DNA of 64,000 nucleotides from assembly GCA_033026295.1 (NCBI GenBank), contig CM065168.1, positions 25,211,306 to 25,275,305 of the forward strand. Reading direction: 5' to 3'. The position numbers and the translations under genes were made by a program. Below, piece after piece: positions 38,759 through 49,465 of the stretch. The first letter of the stretch is position 1. The number at the start of each line of letters is the position of its first letter. Under the pieces are notes generated by a model, which was given only the letters and a program-made list of their open reading frames with translations, made no database searches and had not been told where the DNA came from. The DNA is from Channa striata. Its lineage: Eukaryota > Chordata > Actinopteri > Anabantiformes > Channidae.

Positions 38759-39774
38759 CTACAGCAAAGAGAGTGGAACAGAGGAAACGCGCAGTAGCCT
38801 CAGAGCGGAGATCATTACCCTGGCAGCACTTTTATTCAGCTTATAGCTGCCCTGGAAGATTGGAGTATCCAACCATACTGTGTTCCCCCAGGATTAGATA
38901 AAAGAAAAATATCAATGTAACTGGAATAAATACAGGTGTCCCGTGAAGCTGGGCCAACATTTAATGAGGTAAATAAGTGGTTACACTTTTTCAAGATGCA
39001 GTAGCTTACAGAAGAATGTTTAGAGGTAGTAACAGTCTCGGGTAGCCAAATAGGAGGAACATAATATGTCAAAATTTCAGAAATATTTCTCACTTCTGCT
39101 ATTTTTTATTACAAAGTTTTATGTCAAAAAGAAAAATTGATAGACCAGAGTCGGAGCTGTCTGCCAGCTGTTCCTAGCCAGTTGTCAAGAGTGAAGCAGA
39201 AAGGGTGCTGTTCCTTGAAATGACCTGAGGTTTTAAAGATTTGGTCTCCTTCCTACAGCAACATTAAAAGCATATACAAGTCTATACCAGTCTCATGACA
39301 GAAGTCACGGTCTCGCTCTTATCTTTGTGTCTACATAAGACAGCGTGTCTGTTCTTATGGATTCAATATTTGAACAGTTGGCTAAAGATATGCCTCTACC
39401 ATAGTTATCTATATATTCTTGCCAGACATCTGTCACTCACAGCCAGAATGGGAGAGCGCTGTCATTCTGAGTCCCATCACCTCATCTGCCTTACTTCGGA
39501 ATGCCGGTTTGAAACTTAATACTTTTTAAAATCACTTAAAATACTGTTCGTTTAGGTTTTCTTTCACATCGTGGCAGTAAATGTGCAAATACAGCCTGCA
39601 AATACATTATTATGACAGGGCATGTAGTGTATTGAATTCAAAGATTTCACTTCCATAGACATTCGTAAGACAGTTGCTCAGTGGCACATGTGCCAAATTA
39701 ATTTTATGACTATTATTTTGTTCCTTATTCCAACATGAACGTTGTTTGAAAAAGCTAATCAAGCAAATTTTCAT

Positions 39775-39853
39775 TGCTTTTATTGCCTTGGATACTTGTG
39801 AGCTGTATAACAAGTAAATTTCCCCGATGTGGGATCAATAAAGATTTACCTTA
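39775..39853 (+). mobile_element. LINE/SINE 3' tail fragment
   Basis: Contains AAGTAAATTTCCCCGATGTG and GGGATCAATAAAGATTTACC. This is a 3' UTR ending shared by several fish non-LTR elements, in which GGGATCAATAAAG precedes short terminal repeats. Only the tail is present, as expected for a severely 5'-truncated insertion. The family cannot be decided. Confidence 0.45.
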
Positions 39854-41184
39854 AACAACAGAATTCAGATTTCTCTGTACCTTAAGCTCTGGATGGTCGA
39901 TTGACTTGAAATTGTCTCGCTTCTGGAGAGAGGACTGTAAGTCATCCTGTCTTTTTGAGTGGGGGGATTATCATTAAAGAAACACTGCATGGCAGCTGCT
40001 TTGTTTAAAACCTGCAGGTCTGCTGCATCTTGCAGACGAGGTGCATTCAAGGACTCTACAAAGTTAAGGTCATCTGTGTTTCATCACAAAGCAGCTTTGT
40101 GCGAGGTGTTCAGGCAGTTTAGGGAACGTGGTCACCAGAGATAAAATTGTACTGCGCTGATTGTAGGATGTACAGTTGTTGAACAGGTTAAGCGAGTCTC
40201 TTTTTAAAAGTATTTTAAAGTAGTTTTTCAAGTAATATTTTCTCAATTGTGGCTAACAAAACTGCTGAGTCTTTACTGGTATTCTAAGCTATATTATTCC
40301 AGAAAAAATACAATGTTAACAGGTATAAAAAGGAAAAGTGATGAAAAGCAAACTGTTGTTTCTGAGCCTCCCTTGGCATTACAGTATGACGATATAGTAT
40401 TATGTAACTGTAGCTGTAGGTGCTGCCATAATCCCCTCCCTCTAACAGCAAGTGCCTAAATCCAGAGCAGCGGCATGGTATTATAAGTTCATTACAGTTC
40501 ACTCTGACCAATGGATCCCTTCTGTGGTGCGGCAGGGGAACCTGTGACATTTAAAATCACAGACACCACACCAGGGCTGCACATCTGTGACCAGACGTCA
40601 ACGGATAGGGCAGAGACTGAGTAATACGCCTCTTCTTTCTGATGTCAGGACATGACCAGAGATGATAGGAAGTGCCTTAGTGTTTTTTCATTTCCTCTGC
40701 AGTGTCAAGCACATGGATATGCTTCCGCTGTCTGGCTGTGGCAGTAATATAAAAGATATCCAGGCTCTGCCCAGTGACATAATCAGTGATTTAGCACAGT
40801 TATAAAATAAAATGGAACTACTGATGTCTTTGGAATTTGATTTATTCTATTGCAAAAACTTCCCTGCCACATTTTGAGATAATTTACAATCCTAAAAAAT
40901 GGATGGGATTATAAATTAGAGGGGATGGAGCAAAATTCACATAGAAAATAGCCAAAAGCAGATTCAGCAGTGAACCTTTGTTTCAGACCGCTCATAGATA
41001 CAGACACCGCACTCATGAGTTTTAACAACACCCCAAATGACACATATGGTATAATAAAAAAGGGTTGTTTGTAGTGATAAACCTAAATAACCTTATCACC
41101 AGAGTACAGTTCGGCTTAGTTCTCCACAGCCTTTTAGCACCTTTTAAACCTCAGTTTTGTTTTTAGGGTAGATAGCTACTGGCA

Positions 41185-41630
41185 GAAACGTGATGAGATT
41201 TTTATGCATGTCCTAAAACTAGGTAAAGGGAGCCTATTACAACAAATAAGACAAAGAATTACACGTATTAATTTATTAATTGTGGAAAATGGAAAGTAAT
41301 TCAAACTTACATATGTCTATGTGGCAAAAATATGTGAACTAGTGAACTAGGATTACTAGTTTTTTTTTAAAAGGAAAATTAGTGTCAGTTGTTAATAGCA
41401 TACAATAATGTGCATGGTCGAGGAGGTAGCCATTCTCCAAACATATAAATACACAAAAATCTTTAAGGTGGGGTCATTTTCCATGGTATTTTTTGTGATA
41501 TTGTTTTATTTGACTAATATAAAAATCTGAAAACGTTTTAAACACAGAAAAAAAACACAGAAATTGAACCAAATTCTAAAGGTTCACAAATATTTCAAGT
41601 GCTGTTTTTGTACCATATGGTGCACTATTA
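41185..41630. mobile_element. Internally deleted Tc1-like element (no transposase)
   Basis: The left part (41185-41400) runs in order through a GTCCTAAAACTAGGTAAAG-type block, CAAATAAGACAAAGAATTA, a TTATTAATTGTGGAAAATGG-type block, then GTGGCAAAAATATGTGAACT and GGATTACTAGT. The right part (about 41480-41625) runs through AAATCTGAAAACGTTTTAAA and AAATTCTAAAGGTTCACAAA to CTTCAAGTGCTG-like sequence. These match the two untranslated ends of a Tc1-type element abundant in teleosts; the roughly 1-kb transposase gene between them is missing. The exact ends are too diverged to place. Confidence 0.55.
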
Positions 41631-44184
41631 GCAAATGATCTCAAATGAGCATATTGTATAAACTTCTTATGTAACCAGTGCATCAGGGTAATATGCTATA
41701 AGCTGCTTGCTAAAATTTCAGTCTCTGGTCTATATTTAAACCAGTGCTCTGGCCTGAGGTTGAACTATTATCCACACAAGAGGTGGAAACAGTTGACCTG
41801 ACTCACCTCCAAATAATCTACAGAAGGACTGAACACAATCTGTACTCATTTTTGCCACAGAGAACAAGCAACATATGGTTGATAATCGTACTATCCTAGC
41901 CCATCAAATCTCCCTTGGTAGCACAGTGAACATAGTCCAAATTGTCCATGGAGATCTACATCACTTTGACCTGTTAAGTCCAAATTAAACTCATTAATCA
42001 AAGGCTAATTGCACAAAGACACAGACAGCAGTATGGTAAATGTCCAGGATGTTGGGAATCTAGTCTTTAACTGGTTTCTATTAGTTCTGGGCTCAGACAG
42101 ACTGCTGGACAGGGTCCACGGGCAGGTTTTGATCTCACGGCTTCTTGACCTCTCACTCTGTCTGAGGCTGTCACTGATGCAGTTCTTTATACAAGCTGAA
42201 CAACCAGCGGGTTTTGTGTGGTTGCTTTATGTTCTGGTTGGCTCATGGTGTGGCTAATTAGTTTAAATGCCACTGGAGACTTAGTGTTGTCAAATGATCT
42301 GCCAGGTAGGACTGATCCTGCTTTTCTTGCCAATTACTGACTCCAATACTACAAGTCTGGTGAAATCAATTCTGATACCAGTGCTTCTGTTTGTATTTAA
42401 AGTGTGTAAAATAAATTTACAAAAAACAGCTTTAGAATCATGTTTATAGGACACTTAGCTATTATTACTACACAAAATGTGACAAATAAATAAAACTATA
42501 CATTATTTCTATTAAATATAACATGTCAGTTAACATCATTGCTTTACTTCTGATCTTTTATTTGCATGTTCAGTAACAACTTCAACGGGTGAACAGACAC
42601 ATGTGTACCACTGATCCCCAATGGGACCCTGACTGCAACTGGTGTTTAGGAAAATTATGTAAAATTGAATTGCATCCAGCAACTGTAGGGGGTCAAAATA
42701 GCAAATATAACAAAGCTTCCTTATTAAATCTATAAAATCTAGGTACTCCATCGTAATAAAGGCATGTACAGTAACTAGTCAATGCATGTCTCTCCTCATA
42801 TTCATCTAAATTATCAGCACTGACTTGCTGGTGAAGTCCTTCCTAAGAGGATGCAAAACTTCCCCTGGAATATACATCGTTTCCATTCAGGTAAGTAACT
42901 TCCATCAGAAAGTGAAGGGCACCTATTTTAGGTACAGGTATTAAACGAAGCTTTTCATCATTGAGACTTAATTGGGAGTGAGACTGCCAAACTGCAAAGA
43001 GGAGATGAGTCACAGCGATGTGGCAACCATTGAAAAATACCAATAGGGTTCATCTGTCAGAGAAGACTGTGCAGGGTTTGTCGCCAATACACAGCATTCA
43101 TTATCTTGAGGACATATTCAAGACCTCTTCACCTACAAAGAAGCTGGAATAGAAATCTAGGCTCTTGATACTTGGAGAGGTAAGGGTGCAGCTGGAAAAG
43201 ACAGGATGACGGAAGCAACCAGATAGGTGTAGTTTAGACTGCAGATGTTTGCTATAATAAACTCTCCGTCACTGACTGCTTTAGAAGATGCCAATTATAT
43301 CTCTTTTGAGGAAGAAAACAAGCATTCTACCGAAGGTTTCTATTTAGTATTCCACTGAAGAATTTTAGGAAAGGGCTATAAATGCCTCTTCACATAGCTT
43401 GACTTTGTTAAAAAAAAGTGCTTGATCTATTTCAGATAATTCTAAGAAGCAGCTTGGACGGTCTTTTGAGAGAAAAAGACAATCCAGGAATTGTTAATCA
43501 ATAAGGGAGACCTTGGACTTAGAGAGTGGGGAGTGTTTGAAATGTTTAGTTGGCTGGCTGTATGTTTCACTGGAATAGATGGGCATTACTTTCAGCAGAG
43601 CACAAGCAGGTCCAGGTTTCTACCCAATTAGGTTGCAGAGAAGTTGTCATATTAGAACCATCACATGCTGTATTAAAAATGACTCATAATGGATGCACTG
43701 CTACCACACTTTTTTGGACGCTTGTACTTTATTTAAAATAAACATGTTGCATTTAAAACACAATCTAGCTACTGAGTACATTCTGCACAAACATCATAAT
43801 CTGCTGCGCCAGTATAGCTGCATAGGAACATAATTTTTAGGAGACAGAGTTGAAGTAATCTGTGCTAAGCTAACAGTAATGAGTGTGACCTCATAGGAAC
43901 AGCTGTCAGGCAGCTGCCTAATAACTATGTAACTGTTTCGAAACAACAGCAACTGTGGAAATAACAGAATGATTGCACATTAAATTTCCCTTGTTTTCCT
44001 AAGGTTACTATGAGTGAGAGTGAAGGGCAACCACAAACAGGGAAAACTAAATGTCTCCTGGCAAAGCAAAATGAGCTTACTGCTAAACTAAAGGTATTAA
44101 ACTGATAAATGATGCTTCTAAATTAAAACTTTAATTTTTAACAGGAACAATGACTTTAGTAGTATAGGATAGTAGTATAGATTA
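41631..44184. other. Noncoding sequence, nothing recognised
   Basis: AT-rich sequence with scattered short frames lacking domain features. No repeat family recognised. Confidence 0.35.
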
Positions 44185-44800
44185 GATTTGATTCAACTTT
44201 ATTGTCATTACACATGTACAAGTACAAGGCAACGAAATGCAGTTTATGTCTAACCAGAAGTGCAATAAGCAAGATATAGGTTATAAGTTACCTCTAGAAA
44301 ATATGTACATGAGAAGATATGGATCATATCTACAGATGCTATGAACATACTATACAGGTTGTTGTTAACTAGAGCAGAAATTTACAGATAGATAAGGTTA
44401 CATAGTGGTTGCTATAGTAATTAGGAATATACAAGTACATATGAAAATAATATGCAGTTTGCTATTTGCTATAGTCGGGAATTTTCAGACAATTTAATTT
44501 CACAGACATGTGTATTTACAGGTGAGAATATAAGCTAGTGCAAGAAGTAGTGTGCAATATTAAATGGTGCAATAGTTATGGGGAGAATGTCAGGGTGTGT
44601 ATTGTGGCAAAGAGGTCAGTGGGGGTCAGAGTTCAATATGGAGACAGCTCTAGGAAAAAAGCTGTTTCTCAGTCTGGTGGTTCGTGTCCGGGGGAACCTG
44701 AAGCGTCTGCCTGAAGGCAAGAGAGAAACCAGTCTGTGGGCGGGGTGAGAGGGATATGTATTATCAGGGCACTGCCTGTAATAGAAAATTCTAATTTGAT
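44185..44800 (-). mobile_element. CR1/L2/Rex1-group LINE remnant B (C-terminus and 3' UTR)
   Basis: The minus frame ending at 44616 contains HPAHRLVSLLPSGRRFRFPR and then TRTTRLRNSFFPRAVSILNS. This is the C-terminal block of the same broad LINE group as 24490-25190, where the equivalent end reads SYRLIKSRTNRRTNCFYPQA. Downstream on the minus strand is a 3' UTR ending in a TTCAACTTTATTGTCATTAC-type sequence (plus-strand orientation, about 44188). The match fades upstream of about 44800, so the copy is strongly 5'-truncated and retains no catalytic motif. Confidence 0.7.
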
Positions 44801-46315
44801 TCAAGGAAACAGTATTTAACCCTTCCATCAAAACATCCTCACTCTGGGCCCAGGGCCCTGACACACCAAGGTGATTATCAGCCACCAGTCAACATCAGGA
44901 GGATGTTAGCCTCCTCGTGGAGGCAGATCAATGCACTGATTCAACGATTAACAATCATTCATGTCTACTCACATCTTCAAAATGTTGGGCAGGAGAGGTT
45001 CTAAAACACATGTCCTACTGAAGCTAAAAAACCCTTGTTCCCTTTTTGGTTGTATCCAACAATGTCCTTGCAGCAGAAAAAAAAAAAAAAAAACGGCAGG
45101 AGGTTGTGCAAACACCTCAGAGAAGCTTGTTAGAGTGGCAAGCAGTGGAACTAGGATCTTAGCCTTCTTTACCCTGCAGATACGTCTGCGTTTCCTTCGC
45201 CGGATCAGCAGTCAGACACCCAGAGGGGTTTTATTTACTGATCTACTGCAGTTCTGCCCAGCAGGGGATGGGTCAGCAGCTTGCAGAGCCGTTCAGCAGC
45301 ATCACAGAGCCATGACCAATTCGACCTGAAGACACTTTCTAACACATTTGCACACAGGTTATCTTGCAACAAGGTTACAGGCAAAATTGCCTTGTTGCAA
45401 AGATATATGATAACAAGCTTCATTTAACACATTTGCACATTCTCATATGTTACTGTAGACGGAATTAAAGCAAGATGTTTATACTTCTTCCTGTAATGAA
45501 ATTGCAATAATGAGGTTGGTAATTGCACATCTCAAGATATGATGCATATAACCACAGAGTCCAGTGTTTACTTTCCTGTCAGGAGTAATGTAAATGAAAA
45601 GTGTGTTCTCAATCTCCCTAAAAGCATATATTAACAGATTACAGGGGGGAAGAAAACTCTTGCTAACACTGTTAACAGTTTAAGTGTGACAGAATAGTTC
45701 CATGTTTTGACAGGTTGATAGTGTGCATGTCAGAAATGGGCACAAGCTTTGATTTTAAGCCATAGTATTACAAGGAAATAATGAGGATTTATTAAGCAGT
45801 GCACAGATTATGGTGCTCCACACACTTTTTCATATTTTACATCCAAAAGTTGTGGAATTTTCTCTACCAGTGTCACAATACAGTAGCATACACAAGCACT
45901 GGTAAACACAAACTTCATCCTCTAGCAATGCTCCCCTCTACGCTGAAAGTTGGTTTATGTCAGTTTAATTGCAAAAATGCACAGCAGTTGGGTTGTTTTC
46001 ATGCGAGCAACACACGCTGCATTGCACTGCATGTATTTGCTTGTTGCATTAACCTGGAAACTTGTGCAAATCTCAGTGTTTTTGCATGTTCAAGCACACA
46101 AGCACCTGGGTGCATGATTTCACAAATAGGTCTTAAGAGCAGTGCACCTGAGGTCATCAGAATGTAATTATGTGACCACAGTATTAGAGTCTGGCTGTGA
46201 AGAAAGAGCTCAGCAATCAAACCATGCTCTTGATTTAGCAGTCCGTCTTGGCTTCAACTTTCACCTATGGACATGGCCTTTGGGTAAGTATCAAAGAATG
46301 AAAGAAAATCATATA
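44801..46315. other. Noncoding sequence, nothing recognised
   Basis: Contains a poly(A) run at 45079-45094 and no recognised exon or repeat. The 122-codon frames at 44961-45329 and 45799-46167 lack any recognisable domain. Confidence 0.35.
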
Positions 46316-46550
46316 CCACTCAGCCCAACCGGTCAAGGCAGATGGCCGTCCACCTTGAGCCTGGTTCTGCCGGAGGTTTCTTCCGTTAAAGGGAGTTTTT
46401 CCTCTCCACTGTTGCCTATAGCTTGCTCAAGGGGGATTTGTTGGGTTTTCTCTAAATGTTTGTATAGTCTTGACTTTATTATGTAAAGTGCCCTGAGATG
46501 ACCTTGTTGTAATTTGGCGCTATATAAATAAAGTTGAATTGAATTGAATA
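46316..46550 (+). mobile_element. L2-type LINE, 3' end only (copy C)
   Basis: Plus-strand copy of the same 3' UTR found inverted at 4659 and 60135. It contains AACCGGTCAAGGCAGATGGC, the conserved GGAGGTTTCTTCCGTTAAAG and the end TATATAAATAAAGTTGAATT with TTGAA repeats. It carries no reverse-transcriptase sequence, and its 5' boundary at about 46316 marks the truncation point. Confidence 0.85.
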
Positions 46551-46779
46551 AACAATCAGAGAGAATTAGGTTGTCCAGGACAGAAAGAACCTCTCTGGAT
46601 GACTAAGATAGGAGTGCAGCATTCTGGGAGGACTTCAGTACTGGGCTGTGTTTCTTCCTATTAAAGGCATCGCTTTCCGGAAGGGCTCTTCACTATAACT
46701 GCTGAGGGGGACCCTAGCTCAGATAGGCAGAGGGGAGGAATAGATTTGGAAAAAGTCAGACCTGACATTAGTAAGTGTT

Positions 46780-47063
46780 TCGAAAATGGATGGACTGCTT
46801 TCTAAATAGAGGTAAGGGCACCTTGGCATCGATTCTCCAAGTCTCTGGAACTGGAGGGATGGAACGTTCATTCTTCCAAAGGATAATCCCTTGTTTGGTA
46901 AGACTGGCAGGAGCGTGGTCCACCACACTAGTCCAAACTTTCTCCTATATTTCCAGATGAGTTGAGGTCTAGTGGCTGAAAAGACACATGAGTCACATCA
47001 TCTCCATACTCATGGACCCATTCAGTGAACTCTTGTGCCCTATGAATGAAGGCACTCTCATCC
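46780..47063 (-). pseudogene. Tc1-like transposase remnant 2 (C-terminal DDE region)
   Basis: Minus-strand reading from 47063 gives DESAFIHRAQEFTEWVHEYG and then DDVTHVSFQPLDLN. These correspond to the D-N-A-P-I-H-R-A and S-P-D-L-N blocks of Tc1 transposases. A stop and a frameshift follow, then TRDYPLEE (family REYLLEE). In a third frame it reads VPSLQFQRLGESMPR, like the family's VEFQRLVESMPRRIEAVL. It belongs to a different Tc1 subfamily from the remnant at 35259-35490, because the spacing and C-terminal block differ. The N-terminal DNA-binding half is absent. Confidence 0.75.
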
Positions 47064-48527
47064 ATTTGCTTATTGAGTTTTTCTCTGTGCCACTTGTCTG
47101 TAACTACCGATAAACTTATGCTGTGGGCAAACGCACAGCAGGTTTGTTACACTGGATTGGCGGTGGTAGTGGCGCTGTGGACTAGTCAACGGCAGCACAC
47201 AGGGGGCTGATGTAGAAGAAGAAACCATTCTATGTGATGTTTTAACACAGAATACCACAACTTTCTAGTTTCATTATGTAACTGATAAATCTGCTCACCC
47301 TATTGTCGCATTTGGTTGATAACCACCAAAAGACAAGTGTGCCATTATGCACTGGCGTACCTTTTAATGTGGTAGCCCATAATAAATTAAGGTCTTTTAA
47401 TGTTTTACATCAACCTGCAAATGTTTTCGTTTGCAACTTGCAACAAAAGCTATTCTATTCTATTCTAAGATAACCAACATGTCTATATTGGTGTGTTTTG
47501 GAAGATGGTGGCAAAGGAATTGGTTGGATCAGTTTCCTTCGCCCGATTGGATAATTATCAACAACGCAAAAAGCCCAGGTGTATTACTTATTTCACTGAA
47601 ATCTAATTTTTTAACCATTCCCACATACTAGAATTGAAACTGTCATTTCTATTTTCTAAAGAAAATTGTTTTAACTGCAAATTAAAAGGGGTGCATCTTA
47701 ATAGAACACAATAATAAATAGATTAACACAGAAAAAAAACACAATAAAAGCCTGTTGCTAATATGACTTACACAGAAAAACAAATATTTAGTTTCATCAA
47801 TTTAGCAAAGACGATTAATATGTAATGCTCCACAAAAAAACATGTATTTATATCTGATAATCAGACTTTAAAAATAGTAAGAAAAGCCTGAGTCATTTAG
47901 CCACCTCTACCAAATACTGAACCTCTGGTAGATCCTAAGAAAACCTACTGGATCTCACTATAAGCTGAGTGGAAAATCTTTGCCTCCAGAGCAGCTCTAG
48001 TTTTCAGTCTGCTGGATGATGTGAAATGAAATGGAACTCATCTCTCAGAGCCATCAATACATCCATACTGGCTCCATGGCCCCGAGGTCGGTTCTGGCCC
48101 TAAGCAAAAACTGCTTAAATATCATAAATATGTGACACATTTCACCCGTGAACAACAAAGTTCTTTACTTTTAATTGCCATGAAATACACGACAAAGACA
48201 CAGCCACTGCATTTCACTTTAAAAAAAGGCATGAGCAAAATTTTTTTTCCTATTGCAACAAAAGCTATTGGCATAATATAATTCATAATATAAATGTATA
48301 CCATTTGCGGGACCCTCGTATATGGTGCATATCTTTAAGTGGGTAAATAAGAACAGAAAAAAGAAAAGGTAAGAGTCTGGCTAAGAGTAGACAAGCAAGC
48401 TTGTTTAATCAAAAGATTTGGAGCATGTTCTCATCTACGCCACTCCTGTGCAGTTGTCTAAAGCCGTTAACCCCAACTGCTCCGAGTTCAGCAGGTCAGA
48501 CTGTGGTTGTACTGTGACTGTGTGTAA
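47064..48527. other. Noncoding sequence with a short ATTCT tandem
   Basis: A short (ATTCT)3 tandem lies at about 47452-47467. Otherwise AT-rich, with no recognised exon or repeat family. Confidence 0.35.
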
Positions 48528-48639
48528 CACTGTGAGTGCGTTTACATGGACTTAAGTAACCGGGTTACTAAGGGAAACCAGGTTTCTCTGAAGGCTTGTT
48601 ACATGCACCAAAGAAACCTGGTTGAGGGAAAACCGCATA

Positions 48640-48836
48640 TTTACATTTAGTCATTTGGCAGACTTACAGAGCAATTTGGTACGCACACACATACACGTGA
48701 TGGCAATGGCCTCCATGCAGGGTGCTCATCTGGCCCACCGGGAGCAACTTGGGGTTCAGTGTCTGGCCCAAGGACACTTTGACATGCACCCAAGGAGGAT
48801 CTGATCTTGTGGTCTGTGGACAACTGCCTGCCAGCA
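48640..48836 (-). mobile_element. tRNA-type SINE, minus strand, nested in a DNA transposon
   Basis: On the minus strand it contains AAGTGTCCTTGGGCCAGACA and CTGAACCCC, then TTGCTCCCGGTG, nearly the same body as the SINE at 7326-7602. Its tail is different: it ends CTGCCAAATGACTAAATGTA, the widespread fish tail motif also seen alone at 53583-53635, with a short internal deletion of the usual GGATAAAAGC part. The tRNA-like head is degraded. Host transposon sequence resumes on both sides. Confidence 0.6.
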
Positions 48837-48882
48837 CAAGAGTAACCCGGTTTCTCCTCCACCTTTGACAGGTTTTGGAAGC

Positions 48883-48918
48883 CTAGTGCACAGATTTACC
48901 TGGTGCACAGATTTACCT
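48883..48918 (+). repeat. Short tandem duplication (GTGCACAGATTTACC)
   Basis: GTGCACAGATTTACCTG-type unit present twice in a row, inside the interrupted inverted-repeat transposon. Confidence 0.7.
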
Positions 48919-49465
48919 GTGTAATGGTGGAAAATGCTCCTTTCTGACTTTTCTCTCTCTGAGTGTGCGTGTCATCGTATCGCAGCACAGTGACAGCACA
49001 GAGGGAGAGAAAGAAGAGACAGATGCAGCTGATCCACAACACTCTGAGTTTTAAAAAGTGACTTATTTAGACTTCTACAAGACACTCTGTGTCAAATGAA
49101 ATTTCTGTCGGACCTTAGTCGAACTTTCTTTTTAAAATGAGGCAGCATCACTCCGTTAACTCGTTAACAATTTCTCCATTCATTCTTTCACTCAGCTGCT
49201 TGCAGTTTACTGTCTGCACTCTGATGTTACGCACATGCGCAGTTGGAGAAAGCCCATTAGAAACCCGGTTACGGATATACTGTACATGGCAGTGTAATTG
49301 CCATTCTCAGACAGAAATCTACAGCTGGAAACCACATTTTCCTAATCCCCTACTCCGGTTTCGGAATCCAGGTTTATCGTATAGAAATCACTGAAGAAAT
49401 CAGCTTTCCCAAGAAAGCAGACTTTAACCCACTTACTAAAGTCTATGTGAACGCAATCAGTGTGA

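Larger units (their letters stand above)
35491..41184. other. Noncoding sequence with a short tandem duplication and a LINE tail
   Basis: No exon recognised. 38400-38700 is a compositionally balanced stretch that could be a conserved noncoding element; the 132-codon frame through it has no domain and runs into CA/GA repeats. An exact 16-bp tandem duplication lies at 38727-38758, and a possible LINE 3' tail at 39775-39853. Confidence 0.35.
48528..49465. mobile_element. Non-autonomous terminal-inverted-repeat DNA transposon, interrupted by a SINE
   Basis: The left end TGAGTGCGTTTACATGGACT (48533-48552) pairs with the complement of the right end, TGATTGCGTTCACATAGACT, and the match continues into the next bases at roughly 28 of 36 positions. 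Inside, AACCGGGTTACT-, AACCTGGTT- and CCCGGTTTCTCC-type words are reused in both orientations (48560-48640, 48840-48860, 49260-49390), as in fish elements of the 'cgtttacatggac' type. No transposase is encoded. The SINE at 48640-48836 splits the left part. The superfamily and target duplication are not clear. Confidence 0.5.

Noticed and set aside
38448..38846. 132-codon plus-strand frame as a host exon
   Set aside because: It runs into a CA/GA tandem repeat, has no recognisable domain, and lacks convincing acceptor and donor sites in frame.
46142..46486. 114-codon plus-strand frame
   Set aside because: Its second half runs through the L2 3' UTR; the first half has no domain and no splice support apart from one GGTAAGTA-like word.
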